NCBI GenBank assembly: GCA_947646735.1
Contig: CANTFK010000350.1
Coordinates: 1-33,723, forward strand
Origin: Peronospora farinosa
Taxonomy: Eukaryota > Oomycota > Peronosporomycetes > Peronosporales > Peronosporaceae
Direction of reading: 5' to 3'
Length of the DNA stretch: 33,723 nt
The translations under genes were made by a program, and so were the position numbers. Shown here piece by piece: positions 1-9,730 of the stretch. Below the pieces are notes generated by a model. The model worked only from the letters and a program-made list of their open reading frames with translations, was not told where the DNA came from and did not search any database. Every line of letters starts with the position of its first letter. Within the stretch, counting starts at the first letter, position 1.

Positions 1-150
1 TACGAGCACAAACGCCTCAAATTGTTCCAACTGAGTATCATGTTGCTCAGGAAGACAATTCCAGAGGTTGACAGGGCAGTTCACCAAGTCCCTGCACCAA
101 GTGCTCTGCCAACTCCCTATGATGTTGGGAGAGGTGAGGAAAATCACTGC
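1..150 (-). pseudogene. gag N-terminal fragment of the left Gypsy element
   Basis: The minus strand encodes a stretch starting near CSDFPHLSQHHREL that matches the gag start of the second Gypsy element at about 2740-2880. The reading frame breaks after GELPCQ and similarity continues in another frame towards position 1, so this copy carries at least one indel. Only the first ~50 codons are in the window. Confidence 0.6.
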
Positions 151-179
151 AATTTACAGTAGGGGACATCGTATCCACA

Positions 180-526
180 CCTGGGGTTCCCCCTTGGTGC
201 CTCGGGTAAGCACCGGCCTGTGTCGTAAGTGACGCGGGTTCAAATCCCCCTTCGAACAACCCAAGGTCCAAAAAACAATGTGGCATCACTGGTACCCCCG
301 AGAACCATGGTACCAGTGAGTACGGCCTCTCGTAGAAGCATGAGACCCCAATACAGACTAGTTGGGGCTATCCGGACTGGTTGGCACCCAGAACCTCCGG
401 CATAACGCCCGTCCGTGGCACGATATCCATGAACGGTCAGGGATGTGTAGGCCCTATCCGAAGGACAGTACGAGGTCGTTAAAAATACTAAATGAACCGG
501 CTGTCCCTTAAAAAGAATACAAAATC
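180..526 (+). mobile_element. tRNA-derived SINE inserted in the Gypsy leader
   Basis: This 347 bp insert is flanked by a perfect 10 bp duplication, CGTATCCACA, at 170-179 and 527-536. The related element at 2663-2750 has no such insert at the matching place. The head looks tRNA-like. An A-box-like stretch lies at 195-206 within a D-arm-like GTGC...GCAC stem, and a B box GGTTCAAATCC lies at 237-247. The 3' end is A-rich. Box spacing and target duplication are typical of a pol III SINE. The parent tRNA is not clear from the remaining sequence. Confidence 0.72.
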
Positions 527-585
527 CGTATCCACATGCACGCTCAGAGAGACGGGTCGTGGGAAGGACTACTAATGCTACCAAG

Positions 586-1168
586 TGTAGACGGGCGCTT
601 CGTAAAGAAGCTGCCACGTACTACGCGGGAACACCTTCAAGCAGCACGAGGAAGCGGATATACCGTCTTACCTCCGCGTGCGGTGGTGGTTGCGTTGGTC
701 GGTCGCATAAAGCGCCGAAACAAATTATTGCCGGCCGCTTAAAGCGGTCCACGCAACGAACAACTAAGAAGTACCTCACTTAAGTCACGCAGAAGCTTGT
801 TTAGCTTCTCGTGCGCAGTGGACGGTAATTAGTAAATTTAAGACTGACTTAGATTTTAGCTAAATGTAAGTTTAACTACTGATTGTTTAGATATAAAGAT
901 CGGATACGCGTCTCTTCAGATGCGTATCCTTACGTGCGAGCTTAAACATATATTTAAGCTCGCTGATGACGACTGTCCGAAGCGTCACCATGACGCCCAG
1001 TCCCAACTGGCGTCATCCCCGTTGAATGTGAATCCATCCATGGATTTCACATTCACGAGGATGAGTCACATTGATGTGCCTCACCCAAGTGGCAGGCCTA
1101 AGGTACATTTAGGCCTGCCCGTTAAGTACTCGATACTTAACGAACCGTGTAACTTTTAGCCCGTTACA
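586..1168 (-). repeat. 5' LTR of the left Gypsy element
   Basis: On the minus strand the LTR begins TGTAACGGGC at 1168 and ends TCTACA at 586, giving TG...CA ends and 583 bp. It aligns with the 600 bp LTR at 2063-2662, though diverged. It contains a series of inverted repeats at 902-929, 938-961, 1023-1055, 1091-1119 and 1121-1141 that correspond to hairpins in the other LTRs. Confidence 0.78.
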
Positions 1169-1318
1169 TTGTAAGGAGTTGACCATACATTGCCCTGTTA
1201 ACACTGCTCGAGCGCTAGTTCGAGGCAAAAATTGAGCCTCGTTGGGGTGTAGAGCCCAGTACTGGATGCTACTTTTGTAATACATGTATTAGCTCCGTAG
1301 TTGATCTAGTATTAGTTA
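1169..1318. other. short spacer between Gypsy LTR and effector 3' end
   Basis: This 150 bp stretch separates the LTR end from the effector stop codon (TGA at 1321-1319, minus). I see no coding signal. It presumably holds the effector 3' UTR on the minus strand. Confidence 0.4.
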
Positions 1319-2062
1319 TCAAAAATTCAGCAGATAGCTGAAGTCTTTTCTGCGATTGGAGTAAGCTTTAGCTAATTCTAGAATGCCTACATCACCGTGA
1401 ATGTTAAAGACCGACTCCAATGTTGACTTCGACAGGAGTATGGGTGACCTTGCCGCATACCTAACCCACGTTTCAAAGTGTAAGGTGCGTGGCTGTTTGT
1501 ATTCAGGCTGGTCAAGCTTTAGAAACTTGTAGACGAGATTTGCATCTACTTTCCGCTCTTCCAAATAAGTCATCAAGTGATTTAAAGCAAATTTGACCAA
1601 GCCATCAGTGCCTTTAATCTTTCTCAAGTCCTCAAGAATTGCCACACGCATCTCGTCGTCGCAGCTATCTATCGCCTCCACCATCTCTTTGGTCACGCCC
1701 TTTTTGGTGTTTCCATACTCGAGCCACGTATTGAGCAGTCTTTCGCGAACAAGGAGGACAGTTGTTTTGTCAAACCTCAAATGATTGAGGGCTTCTTTCA
1801 TAGGTGTATTCTCCGCCTTCCAAAAACCAATCAGCTCAGTTTTCAAATCACGTACTACACCTTCTGCGACATCAGCCATTACGAAATCCTCAAGCATCCT
1901 CACAGGACCATCAAAACCGTAAAATTCCCAAACCTTCCCTATCATTTCACTTGAAAGTTTTTCGGGTGCCTTTGCCGCATACTTGGCCCACATGTCAAAA
2001 GGTAAAGTGCGTTGCTGTATATCACCATGCTGGTTCAGCTTGAACAACTCGAAGACGAAATA
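1319..2062 (-). pseudogene. 3' part of the W/Y-module RxLR-type effector split by Gypsy
   Basis: This is the C-terminal portion of a secreted effector whose first part lies at 10329-11236. The frame runs from the Gypsy target site (AAATA at 2058-2062) to a TGA at 1319-1321, about 247 codons. It shows repeated W/Y modules such as LPFDMWAKYAAK, LLNTWLEYGNTKK and LHFETWVRYAAR, an alpha-helical architecture used by oomycete RxLR-class effectors acting inside host cells. A block at about 1610-1860 is nearly identical to 10410-10660 in the first part, which shows a recent internal module duplication. Codon phase at 2062 equals codon phase at 10333, so the two parts belong to one frame of about 548 codons before insertion. 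The upstream open frame to 2200 is LTR sequence. Confidence 0.85.
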
Positions 2063-2662
2063 TGTAACAAGGTACCTAGTTACACGTAAACATAAAGTAA
2101 TATACTTAATGTTTGGTCTAAAAGTATCCATGATTACTTTTGACCAGTCACTTGGGTGCGATACACAAATGTGATCTACCCTCGTGAATGTGATATCCAT
2201 TTATGGATTCACATGAGAAGGGATGACGCTAGTTGAAGCTAGGCATCACGACGTCTCAGAAGGACGTCAGTTGCGATCTTAAATCTAGATTTAAGATCAT
2301 GCGACAGGATACGCTTCTAAAGAGTCGCGTATCCGATCTATATATATATATATAGCCAATCAGTAGTTAAGTATATATTTAGTTATAATTAATTAAATAT
2401 AGCTCAGTCTTGAATTTACTTAAACATACACACCACGCACGAGAAGTTGAAAGACTTCTGCGTGACGTCGGTGTTTTAGTGTTAAGAAGTTCGTTGCACT
2501 CTCGCTTAAGCGAGAGGCAACTGGTGGTACGACTGCTTAAGCAGTCGACCAACCTCCCAACCACCCTCGCACGCGAAGGTAAGACGGTATAACCGCTTCC
2601 TCGCTTGTGCATAAGGTGTGTGCTCGTAGTACGAGGCAACTTCGTAGAAGTGCCCGTCTACA
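2063..2662 (+). repeat. 5' LTR of the Gypsy element
   Basis: The LTR begins TGTAACAAGG and ends CCCGTCTACA, 600 bp. It matches 9731-10328 almost base for base, including a TA run (2339-2355) that is one unit longer here. It contains inverted repeats at 2089-2113, 2115-2145, 2275-2298, 2307-2334, 2494-2520 and 2531-2546. The TA run next to AGCC may be the promoter region. Confidence 0.93.
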
Positions 2663-2664
2663 CT

Positions 2665-2682
2665 TGGTAGCACTAGTAGTCC
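2665..2682 (+). other. primer-binding site of the Gypsy element
   Basis: Two bases after the LTR end comes TGGTAGCACTAGTAG, which begins with the TGG expected from pairing with a tRNA CCA end. The left element has the same site with one change (TGGTAGCATTAG). I cannot name the primer tRNA. Confidence 0.6.
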
Positions 2683-5600
2683 TTCCCACGACCCGTATCT
2701 CTGAGCGTGCGTGTGGTTAAGATGGTCCTTAATATGGACTGGAGTGACTTCCCTCACCTCTCCCAACATCATAGGGAGTTGGCAGAGCATATGGCGCAGG
2801 GACTTGGTGAACAAGCCCTGGTCAACCTCTTACATTGTCCTCCTGAGCAACATGTTGCTCGGTTGGAGCAATTTGAGGCGTTTGTGTTCGGACAGCGTAG
2901 AAACGCGTCCGAGGTAAACAGCCAAGCCACCGCCGAGTCCATCACTAAGAACTCAGGATGAGCTTAGGCTTGAGCAGGCACGTAATGAGGCGCTCAACAG
3001 GACTGTTGAGACGCTCTCTGCCCGGCCTGCTCAACCGAGGCCCATTCGGATGGACCCTCCGAAGTTCGATGGAACTAGCCCTCACACGATTGTTCACTGG
3101 CTATTAACAGTGGAGCAATGTGGAGTGGCGCAGCTCATCGAAGACGACACCAGAATGGTGTCGTATGCCATGTCCAACTTACGTGGCAAAGCTTCAGAGT
3201 GGGCATACTCTGCGCTGATGGCTAATGCTGATGCATTTCCATCATGGGCGATCTTTAAGGCAAAGATTAGCGCCATGTATCAGCCGCCTAACAACGAAGT
3301 GTTGCTTATGGCACGCTTCTTTGGAGCACGACAGGCGAAACGCTCTCTGCAAGAGTTTGTGCAGGAGATGCGTTCGCTGTCGGCGTTCATCAATGGGGAA
3401 CCGATACCAGAGCGTATCAAGGTGGCCACGTTCATGAATGGACTTAGGCACTGGCCCATCGCGTCAGGCCCTTTTCAGAAAGGTGCCAGCGACGATGGAA
3501 GAGTCAATTGACATTGCCTTAGTTGAGGAGCAATCCTACAACAGCGCCTCGGCGACAGCCTATTACAGGCCGTCGTCCGAGAAGTCTGATGCCACTCCTA
3601 TGGAGTTAGGCAATGCAGATGTGATCTGCTACAAGTGCGGCAAGCGAGGCCATATGATGGCTCGCTGCTATGTCAAACTTGCTGCTGGTGCTAAGGCAGC
3701 CAGCAAGAAGTCTTTCAACCCGAAGGGTGGTTCGAAGAACGCGTGCACGACGCACGGGTTCAGCACCTGCCCAAGATGGGTCGGGAAATGCGGGAGCGCA
3801 GTAGGGGCGGGATGCCCTACTGTCGCGGACTCTGAAGCTACCCCTAAGTTCAGAGTGATCGAACAAATGGGTAGCATAGTCCCTGAGGTTCCGAAAGGTC
3901 GGACCTCAACCCTTTTGGTCTATAGCGCTCGAGTACGAGGCTATGACCAAGTGATGACCCTTCTCGTGGATTCGGGTGCATCACAAAACTTTGTGAAACT
4001 CGCGGCTCTGAAAAAGAGACCGGCGAGTTATGAGTCGCTTTGCCAGGATGGCAAGCGAGAAGAGGCGATCGTTCGTTTAGCGAACGGCGCGCTCGTCAAA
4101 TCGGAGGGAGTTCAAGTTGAACTCGCCTTCAGTTTCAGTGACTTCTCTTGTAAAGAGAAGTTCACAGTGCTAGGTATGGAGAGTCCGTATGACCTCATCC
4201 TAGGCATGCCTTGGTTGGATAAACACCAACCATGGATAGACTGGCGTACACGCACAGTCGCTAGCTCTACGCAAGACACCGGAAAGGATGTGCTCTTGCG
4301 AGAGGCTTATGTGGCTGATGCTGTGTCCAACACAGTCGAGGGTGCGATGACGGTATGTCAATCGACACCAGGAACTACCCAGCTCGAAAGGAGTGGTGTA
4401 GTTGTGAGTGCACTGGCGGAAAGCCAGGTGACACATATTCCTACCCAGGTCGAAAAGACTGGTGTAGTGAATGGGGCGATGACAGGTAGTCATGCGTCCA
4501 ATGGTCCTACACAGAGCCGAGAGCCTGTGGCAGTTGATGGTGGGCTGACAGGAAGTCAAGCGCCACAAGAACCGGCACAGAGCCAAGAGCCTGGTGCGGT
4601 TGGAAGGAGTGCGTTAGCTGAGATAGCAACGACACCTTCTTCCAGGTCAAAGGTCGTGGTGACTCGAAGAACGAGCACCAGACGTATTAAGACGATCAAG
4701 GGCACGTCGAAACGAGTGACCCTTGGATCAGTCTCGGTCCAAGAGGACGGACCTACGAACGAGTTGTTCGAGGCCGTCGAAGACAAAATGCCGGAGGCAT
4801 CCTCAGTTGAGGTGCTCCAACTTGTCTTGGCATCTGCCGAGGAGATAGTAAATCTCTCGGATATGACGTGGGATCTGTTCCTGTCCGAACTAAAGGAAGG
4901 AAAGATCCACGAGATAGTCGCACCAGTTCCAGAAGAGAACGTGGTGGACTGTTGCTCTTCATCCACAATGGATGAGAGCGTCTTGGAGACCGAAAAAAAG
5001 AAACGGTTCGCTGCTCAAGGCTGGGATGCCTTGAAGGACAGCCCGTTCTATGATGTTCTGTGGAAACACCGTGATTTGTTTCCAGCAGAAGTGCCGAGCC
5101 GCCTACCGGCCGATAGGGGCATCAGGCACGAAATTGACCTGGAGCCTGGCACCAAGTATTGTGTGACCAGGCAATGGCCGTTGCCGAAGGAACAAGTCGA
5201 TTACATCGATGAGTTCTTCGACAAGCGAGCTAAGGCGGGACATGTACGTGAGAGCAAGTCGCCTCACTGCAGCCCGACCTTCTGTGTGCGTAAAGCAACA
5301 GGTGGATGGCGCGTGGTTCACGCTTATAATAAGCTGAACACGGCCACCATTCCAGCTCAAACGCCGATCCCGCGGAAAGATGTTTTGTTGAATTCCATGG
5401 GAAAGTCAACTATCTTTTCCGCGTTGGATCTGAAGGATGGCTACTATCAGGTTCTCATGAGAGATAACGATGTAGCCAAAAACGGCAGTAAGCACCCCAA
5501 GCGGTATGCTGTGGGAGTGGCTTGTGATGCCACAAGGGTTGAAAAATGCTCCGGCAACATTCAACCGAGTAGTGGCTCACGTGATGCGTCAGCACCGTGC

Positions 5601-6390
5601 CTACGCGCCCCATTACTTTTACGATGTATTCGTGCATAGTAGGGCGGAGGACGGTCTGAGTGCAATAGAGTCGCACAAGCGTCATTTAGACGCTGTGGTT
5701 GCAGACTCTGGGTGACGCCCAATTATACGTGAACTTGCAAAAAAAAATAGGGGTCCCCGAGATACCTGTACTGGGCTGCATCGTAGGTGCACATGGTGTA
5801 CGAGCAGACCCAAAAAAGGTAAAGGCTGTAAAGGAATGGCCAGTCCCACGACATGTGAAGGATCTGCGCCAATTCCTTGGGCTCGCTATTTACTTGCATA
5901 AGTACAGCAAGAATTATGCGGAGCAGACCAAGCCATTGTCTGACCTTTTAAAAAAGGATACAGAATGGACTTGGTCAAAGGAACAAGAAGATGCGTTCAC
6001 TTCAGTGAAGCAATCTCTTAAAGAGGCACCGGTCTTGGCATTGCCAGACGCGGATAAGCCCTTTAGCGTCGTCTGCGATGCAAGCAATTTTGCAATCGGC
6101 AGCGCGCTCATGCAGAAGGATGACGACGGCGTTGACCGTGTCATTTCTTATCAGTCTCGGCTTTTAAAAGCTGCCGAGCTGAATTACCCTGTGCATGACA
6201 AGGAGCTACTTTCAATTAAGTATGCCCTTGTGAAGTTTCGAGTGCACCTCTTGGGCACCTGAACCTTTTGTGTTTATACGGATCACGCATCACTGCGGAC
6301 CGCTATAAATTCACCGCACCTCTCGCCGAGAATGGCGAGATGGCTAACATTCTTCTCTAAATTTAATTTCAAAGTTGAATATAAGCCGGG

Positions 6391-6530
6391 TGATGCCATA
6401 ACAGGCCATCACTGTAACTAAAGCGATTAAACTTCGCTTTGGAGTGCGACGGAAGGGTAACCTTTCGTCCATTAAAATGATCCAACAGCAGGCGACAATG
6501 TTCGTCCTGACTGTAACACTCCTTGATATA
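6391..6530. repeat. inverted duplicate inserted within pol
   Basis: This ~140 bp segment is a reversed copy of 6677-6815. The minus strand here reads IKECYSQDEHCRLLLDHF, and the plus strand at about 6680 reads the same with D for E. It sits between codons for YKPGDA and those for the RNase H-integrase linker LADALSRRPD, so it was inserted. Together the arms could form a long hairpin with a ~148 bp loop. Confidence 0.85.
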
Positions 6531-6676
6531 AGTCGAATGTCTTGGCTGACGCGTTATCGCGCAGACCAGACTTCGAGGCAAGACACCAGGAATGTGTGTC
6601 TCGTGCGAATGCACAAGTTGAGTCGTCAACATTGGCAGCCATGAAGGCCTACCATGTGACGAGCTCAATGGCCTCC

Positions 6677-6815
6677 GATATCAAGGAGTGTTACAGTCAG
6701 GACGATCATTGTCGCCTGCTGTTGGATCATTTTGGTGGACGAAAGGTTACCCTTCCGTCGCACCTCAAAGCGAAACTAAATCGCTTTAGTTACAGTGATG
6801 ACCTGTTATTGCATC
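6677..6815. repeat. source arm of the internal inverted repeat
   Basis: This is ordinary pol sequence (plus strand IKECYSQDDHCRLLLDHFGG). Its reversed copy lies at 6391-6530, and the arms are about 85-90 percent identical by eye. Confidence 0.8.
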
Positions 6816-8071
6816 AACTGTCACCCTGTGATCCCTTGAGAATCTATGTCCCTCATGACACAGATCTCAAGCTGATGAATACTTCACGAGTGCCATGATG
6901 CGCCATCTAGTGGGCATCTGGGCCGTGAAAAGACATTTTTACGAGTGTCAGAGGAATTTTGGTGGCCCCACCTATATCGGTGGGTGGCCAACTATATTCG
7001 CTCTTTGAAGAGTGTCAGCGCATAAAGCCTGCACCTTCAAACAGTGCGCCACTGAAGCCACTGCCGATTCCAACTGAATGTTGGAAGTCGGTCAGTTTGG
7101 ACTTCATGTTTGGCTTACCGCCTGACCATAAAGGCAGGACGGGGCTCGTCGTCTTTGTAGACAGACTGAGCAAGATGGTGCATTTGGCACCATGTAGCAC
7201 CAAGATCTCAGGAAAAGAGGCTGCCCTCTTGTTCCTGGATCACGTGTATCGACTACACGGGATGCCCGAGTCCATAGTATCGGACCGGGATCCACGTTTT
7301 ACGTCGGGTTTTTGGCGACATGTGTTCGAGCTGCTGGGTAGCAAGCTCCACATGTCAACCGCTGATCATCCCCAGACCGATGGCCAAACAGAACGGGCCA
7401 ATCGAGTCGTGGCGGATGTGTTGCGTACAGTAGCGACTTCAAAAGAATGGAGCAAGCAATTGCCATTCGTGGAGCTCGCTATTAATAACAGTGTTCACGC
7501 CAGTACGGGTGAAACACCGTTTTACATTAACGGACTGCGTCATCCTCGAACGCCAGTCTCGTTTGTGCGCAGCCCGAGTCTTAGTGGGGGAGGGCCCCTC
7601 ACTTCGCTCGGTGCGAATGCCAAAGAGAGCCAAGGTTGCCCTAGTGACACTGCTAGCTTAGCAGTGGTCACGTCACCTATAGGTGTCACAGAGGAGGCAC
7701 GGCAAGAAATGCCAGTGCTCCTTGATGATGACACTATAGTGTTATTAACAGCGTCGACCCATGAACGACCTCTTGGAGGCGTCATCGGCGAGCTGGATGC
7801 TAAAAGCGTGAGCGAAGCTCAGCGCTTTGTGGATGAGCGATTAGCCATCACACGTAAAGTCCGTGACGCGATGGTAAGCGCACAGGACAAGCAAAAACAA
7901 TATGCAGACCAGCATGGTCGCAAAAACAATGAACACTTTAGTGTGGGGGACAAAGTGCTATTAAGTACTGCTACCCTACCTAAACATGCAATCTCTGTAC
8001 TACCTGGTGGTACTACTAAGCTATTGACCCGATTCATTGGGCCCTTTACAGTGGTTGAAGAAGTTGGAGAC

Positions 8072-9220
8072 CTAAATTATAGGCTCACTCTCCCACCGTA
8101 TATGAAGACTCACCCCGTATTTTACGTGGGTCGTCTGAAGCGGTATGTTTATCCAGAAGAGATCACATATCCACATCGGTCTAGCGAGACCGATGGTGAC
8201 GTCGACTGTGAGTCGAGCGTCGCGACCGATCAGGCGACGAGGAAGCCGAGAGGCCCCCGTATACGAACGAGGCGATAGAGGACTCGACGATCGAGGAGGA
8301 CTCCGCGCTTGACGCGGGTCTCTCATCACCAGTCGCTCTAAGATGTCCAAACGGGTCTTCAGGCGGTCATACCCCTGACGGTCTCTCGCCCTCACATCGC
8401 GCAGATACGAGGTCAGTCGCGAGACTTGACTCTCGAGATCTGTCACCTGCCTCTTCAGCGCAGCGGACTTAGCCTGCGACTGAACAGCAGCAGGGTAGGC
8501 AGCCGCGAGTAGGTGGGCGTAATCGCCGCTCCTATCGGGCGCCACCTGTGCTGGTGGACACGGAAGGGAATACGCGCTTCCTTGTTGGAAGGCTGTTGGC
8601 CCACCGGTTTGTGAAGCGAAAGCTCCAAATCCTTGTCCAGTGGAAGGGTTACCCAACGAGCTTTGACTCATGGGAGCCTGTGGACGCTTTGCGCGTTGAA
8701 GTGCCTGGGCTGGTGGCTGCTTATGTGAAGCAGCGCCCGCTGTCTTCTTTCTGCTAGGTCCGGAAGGGCTAGCAGAAGAAGCGTGGCGAGAATTAATTGG
8801 AGGTCGCTTATTGCCCATAATTTCATGCGCACGCTTCATGGCGAAGCTGATTCGCTGCGACCGCTGTTTAGTTGCATCTTCATGCAACGTTACACGGCGC
8901 CAAAGTTCAGCTTCATAGTCGTCGGCTGTTTCGTTAGAACGCAGCACGACTGGAATTGGGAAAGCACGACCAAGTGCTTTGCCCTGCTTTTTCCACAAAG
9001 GAAAGACGCTATAGAATCTATGAGCGTCTATAGTGGCACGCTGCAAAAGCGCTGCACTAGACCCATCCGAGTTCATCCACTCAGATGGAGGTGGCATTGG
9101 TGGCAAGCCACCACTCACGTAGCCGCCCTCGCGACGGCGGGCTAGTGAGGCCGAAGGTGTGCTTGGTGGAGCTTTAAGCTCACACTCACCTGAGTCTGAC
9201 TCTCCATTATGGATTGTCAA
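8072..9220 (-). CDS. antisense ORF in the Gypsy 3' region, coiled-coil protein
   Basis: This minus-strand frame has about 382 codons with no stop and lies antisense to the 3' end of pol and the region before the 3' LTR. The frame is open upstream to about 9276, where it overlaps the end of the ORF at 9259-9624 in another frame, so the listed start (a TTG) is not a real initiation site. The product has a globular-looking part (RFYSVFPLWKKQGKALGRAF onwards, then DDYEAELWRRVTLHEDATKQ), a Pro/Gln/Ser/Ala-rich linker, and a heptad coiled coil (AALKRQVTDLESQVSRLTSY onwards, about 8341-8480). The coiled coil lies opposite the disordered pol linker. The sense chromodomain lies opposite the disordered linker of this protein. 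I recognise no family. It could be an accessory antisense gene or a chance frame. Confidence 0.42.
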   Translation of the reverse strand: MTIHNGESDSGECELKAPPSTPSASLARRREGGYVSGGLPPMPPPSEWMNSDGSSAALLQRATIDAHRFYSVFPLWKKQGKALGRAFPIPVVLRSNETADDYEAELWRRVTLHEDATKQRSQRISFAMKRAHEIMGNKRPPINSRHASSASPSGPSRKKTAGAASHKQPPAQALQRAKRPQAPMSQSSLGNPSTGQGFGAFASQTGGPTAFQQGSAYSLPCPPAQVAPDRSGDYAHLLAAAYPAAVQSQAKSAALKRQVTDLESQVSRLTSYLRDVRARDRQGYDRLKTRLDILERLVMRDPRQARSPPRSSSPLSPRSYTGASRLPRRLIGRDARLTVDVTIGLARPMWICDLFWINIPLQTTHVKYGVSLHIRWESEPII

Positions 9221-9258
9221 GACATCAGCTTGAGGAGTTACATCTGACTGAGTCGCGA

Positions 9259-9624
9259 CTACTCCTTTTGAGTAGCGTGCTCAGTCTTAGTCGCTGCGCT
9301 CGTAGGCGCAGACGACGAGGCGTTCCCTTCGCTTGTAGGAAGCATAGATGCTTCCTCAAGGACGGGTGCTTCAAATGATGGGGACATATGTCCCATCAAT
9401 GCACTATGCTCATCGCCACTTTGGGGTGATGGAAATGGCGTAGTCTCATTGTAGTCTACAATGAGAAATGGATATTCATCCACATTATCGTGAGATGGAA
9501 GATCCACCCCAGTGTCTGACGCACTTTGCGACGGCTGCGATAAATCGCGGCGCGTGCGCTTAGTGCTGGATTGCATGGGTTCCTTTGCAGGCGACCCATC
9601 AGCCTTACCACGTTTCGGTGGCAT
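9259..9624 (-). CDS. antisense ORF, N-terminal part, basic Ser/Thr-rich protein
   Basis: The ATG at 9624 starts MPPKRGKADGSPAKEP, a basic N-terminus that could serve nuclear entry, followed by a Ser/Asp/Pro-rich region (VDEYPFLIVDYNETTPFPSP). The frame ends at TAG (9259-9261). The downstream antisense frame is already open here, and the junction lies at an A run (CAAAAGG, minus strand), so one indel appears to have split a single ORF of about 500 codons running from 9624 to 8072. It lies between the chromodomain stop and the 3' LTR, where no sense coding is seen. No homologue is recognised. Confidence 0.42.
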   Translation of the reverse strand: MPPKRGKADGSPAKEPMQSSTKRTRRDLSQPSQSASDTGVDLPSHDNVDEYPFLIVDYNETTPFPSPQSGDEHSALMGHMSPSFEAPVLEEASMLPTSEGNASSSAPTSAATKTEHATQKE

Positions 9625-9716
9625 GAGTACTGAGCAGACTAAAGCGGCGCGTTTATAACGGCTCGCAAGTCTCTCTGTCTCTTAGGCGATGTTTTACAAA
9701 ATGTAAACATCGTTCT

Positions 9717-9730
9717 AAAACGGGGGATGG
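9717..9730 (+). other. polypurine tract of the Gypsy element
   Basis: A purine-rich run, AAAACGGGGGATGG, lies immediately before the 3' LTR and is the expected position of the plus-strand primer. Confidence 0.6.

Larger units (their letters stand above)
1..1168 (-). mobile_element. 5' portion of a Gypsy LTR retrotransposon, cut by the window
   Basis: This is the 5' end of a Ty3/Gypsy element that reads leftwards and runs off the window. Going leftwards it has an LTR (586-1168), a primer-binding site just after it that starts TGGTAGCA, a leader interrupted by a SINE, and the start of gag at about 1-150. The gag start reads DFPHLSQHHRELAEH on the minus strand and matches the gag start of the element at 2063-10328. 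The two are the same family in opposite orientation but clearly diverged. The gag fragment already shows a frameshift. The far end and target-site duplication are outside the window, so length and activity are unknown. Confidence 0.8.
2722..8757 (+). pseudogene. Gypsy gag-pol with chromodomain, multiply disabled
   Basis: Recognisable parts in order are: gag (about 2740-3510), CCHC knuckle CYKCGKRGHMMARC (3627-3668), aspartic protease LVDSGAS (about 3964-3981), RT (about 5110-5720), RNase H (about 5990-6330), integrase (about 6890-7560; D, D and E in contexts LDFMFG, VSDRDPRF and TERANR), and chromodomain (about 8575-8745; LVQWKGYPTSFDSWEP). Lesions seen are frameshifts near 2900-2950, 3450, 5490, 5700, 6897, 7000 and about 8240-8270, TGA at 6260-6262, an inverted insert at about 6391-6530, and TAG at 8470-8472. 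In the RT active site the usual F-D-D is F-Y-D (codon 5620-5622), which removes a catalytic aspartate. This copy could move only with proteins supplied by another element. Confidence 0.88.

Noticed and set aside
195..262. Functional tRNA gene
   Set aside because: A and B boxes and a D-arm are present, but the acceptor stem does not pair well, and the segment is the head of a SINE with target duplications.
240..783. Overlapping ORFs on both strands near the left edge
   Set aside because: They coincide with the SINE and the LTR end, and no frame resembles a protein family.
2379..2639. Minus-strand ORF in the 5' LTR (and its twin at 10045-10305)
   Set aside because: It lies wholly in LTR sequence full of palindromes, is open only by chance, and has no protein motif.
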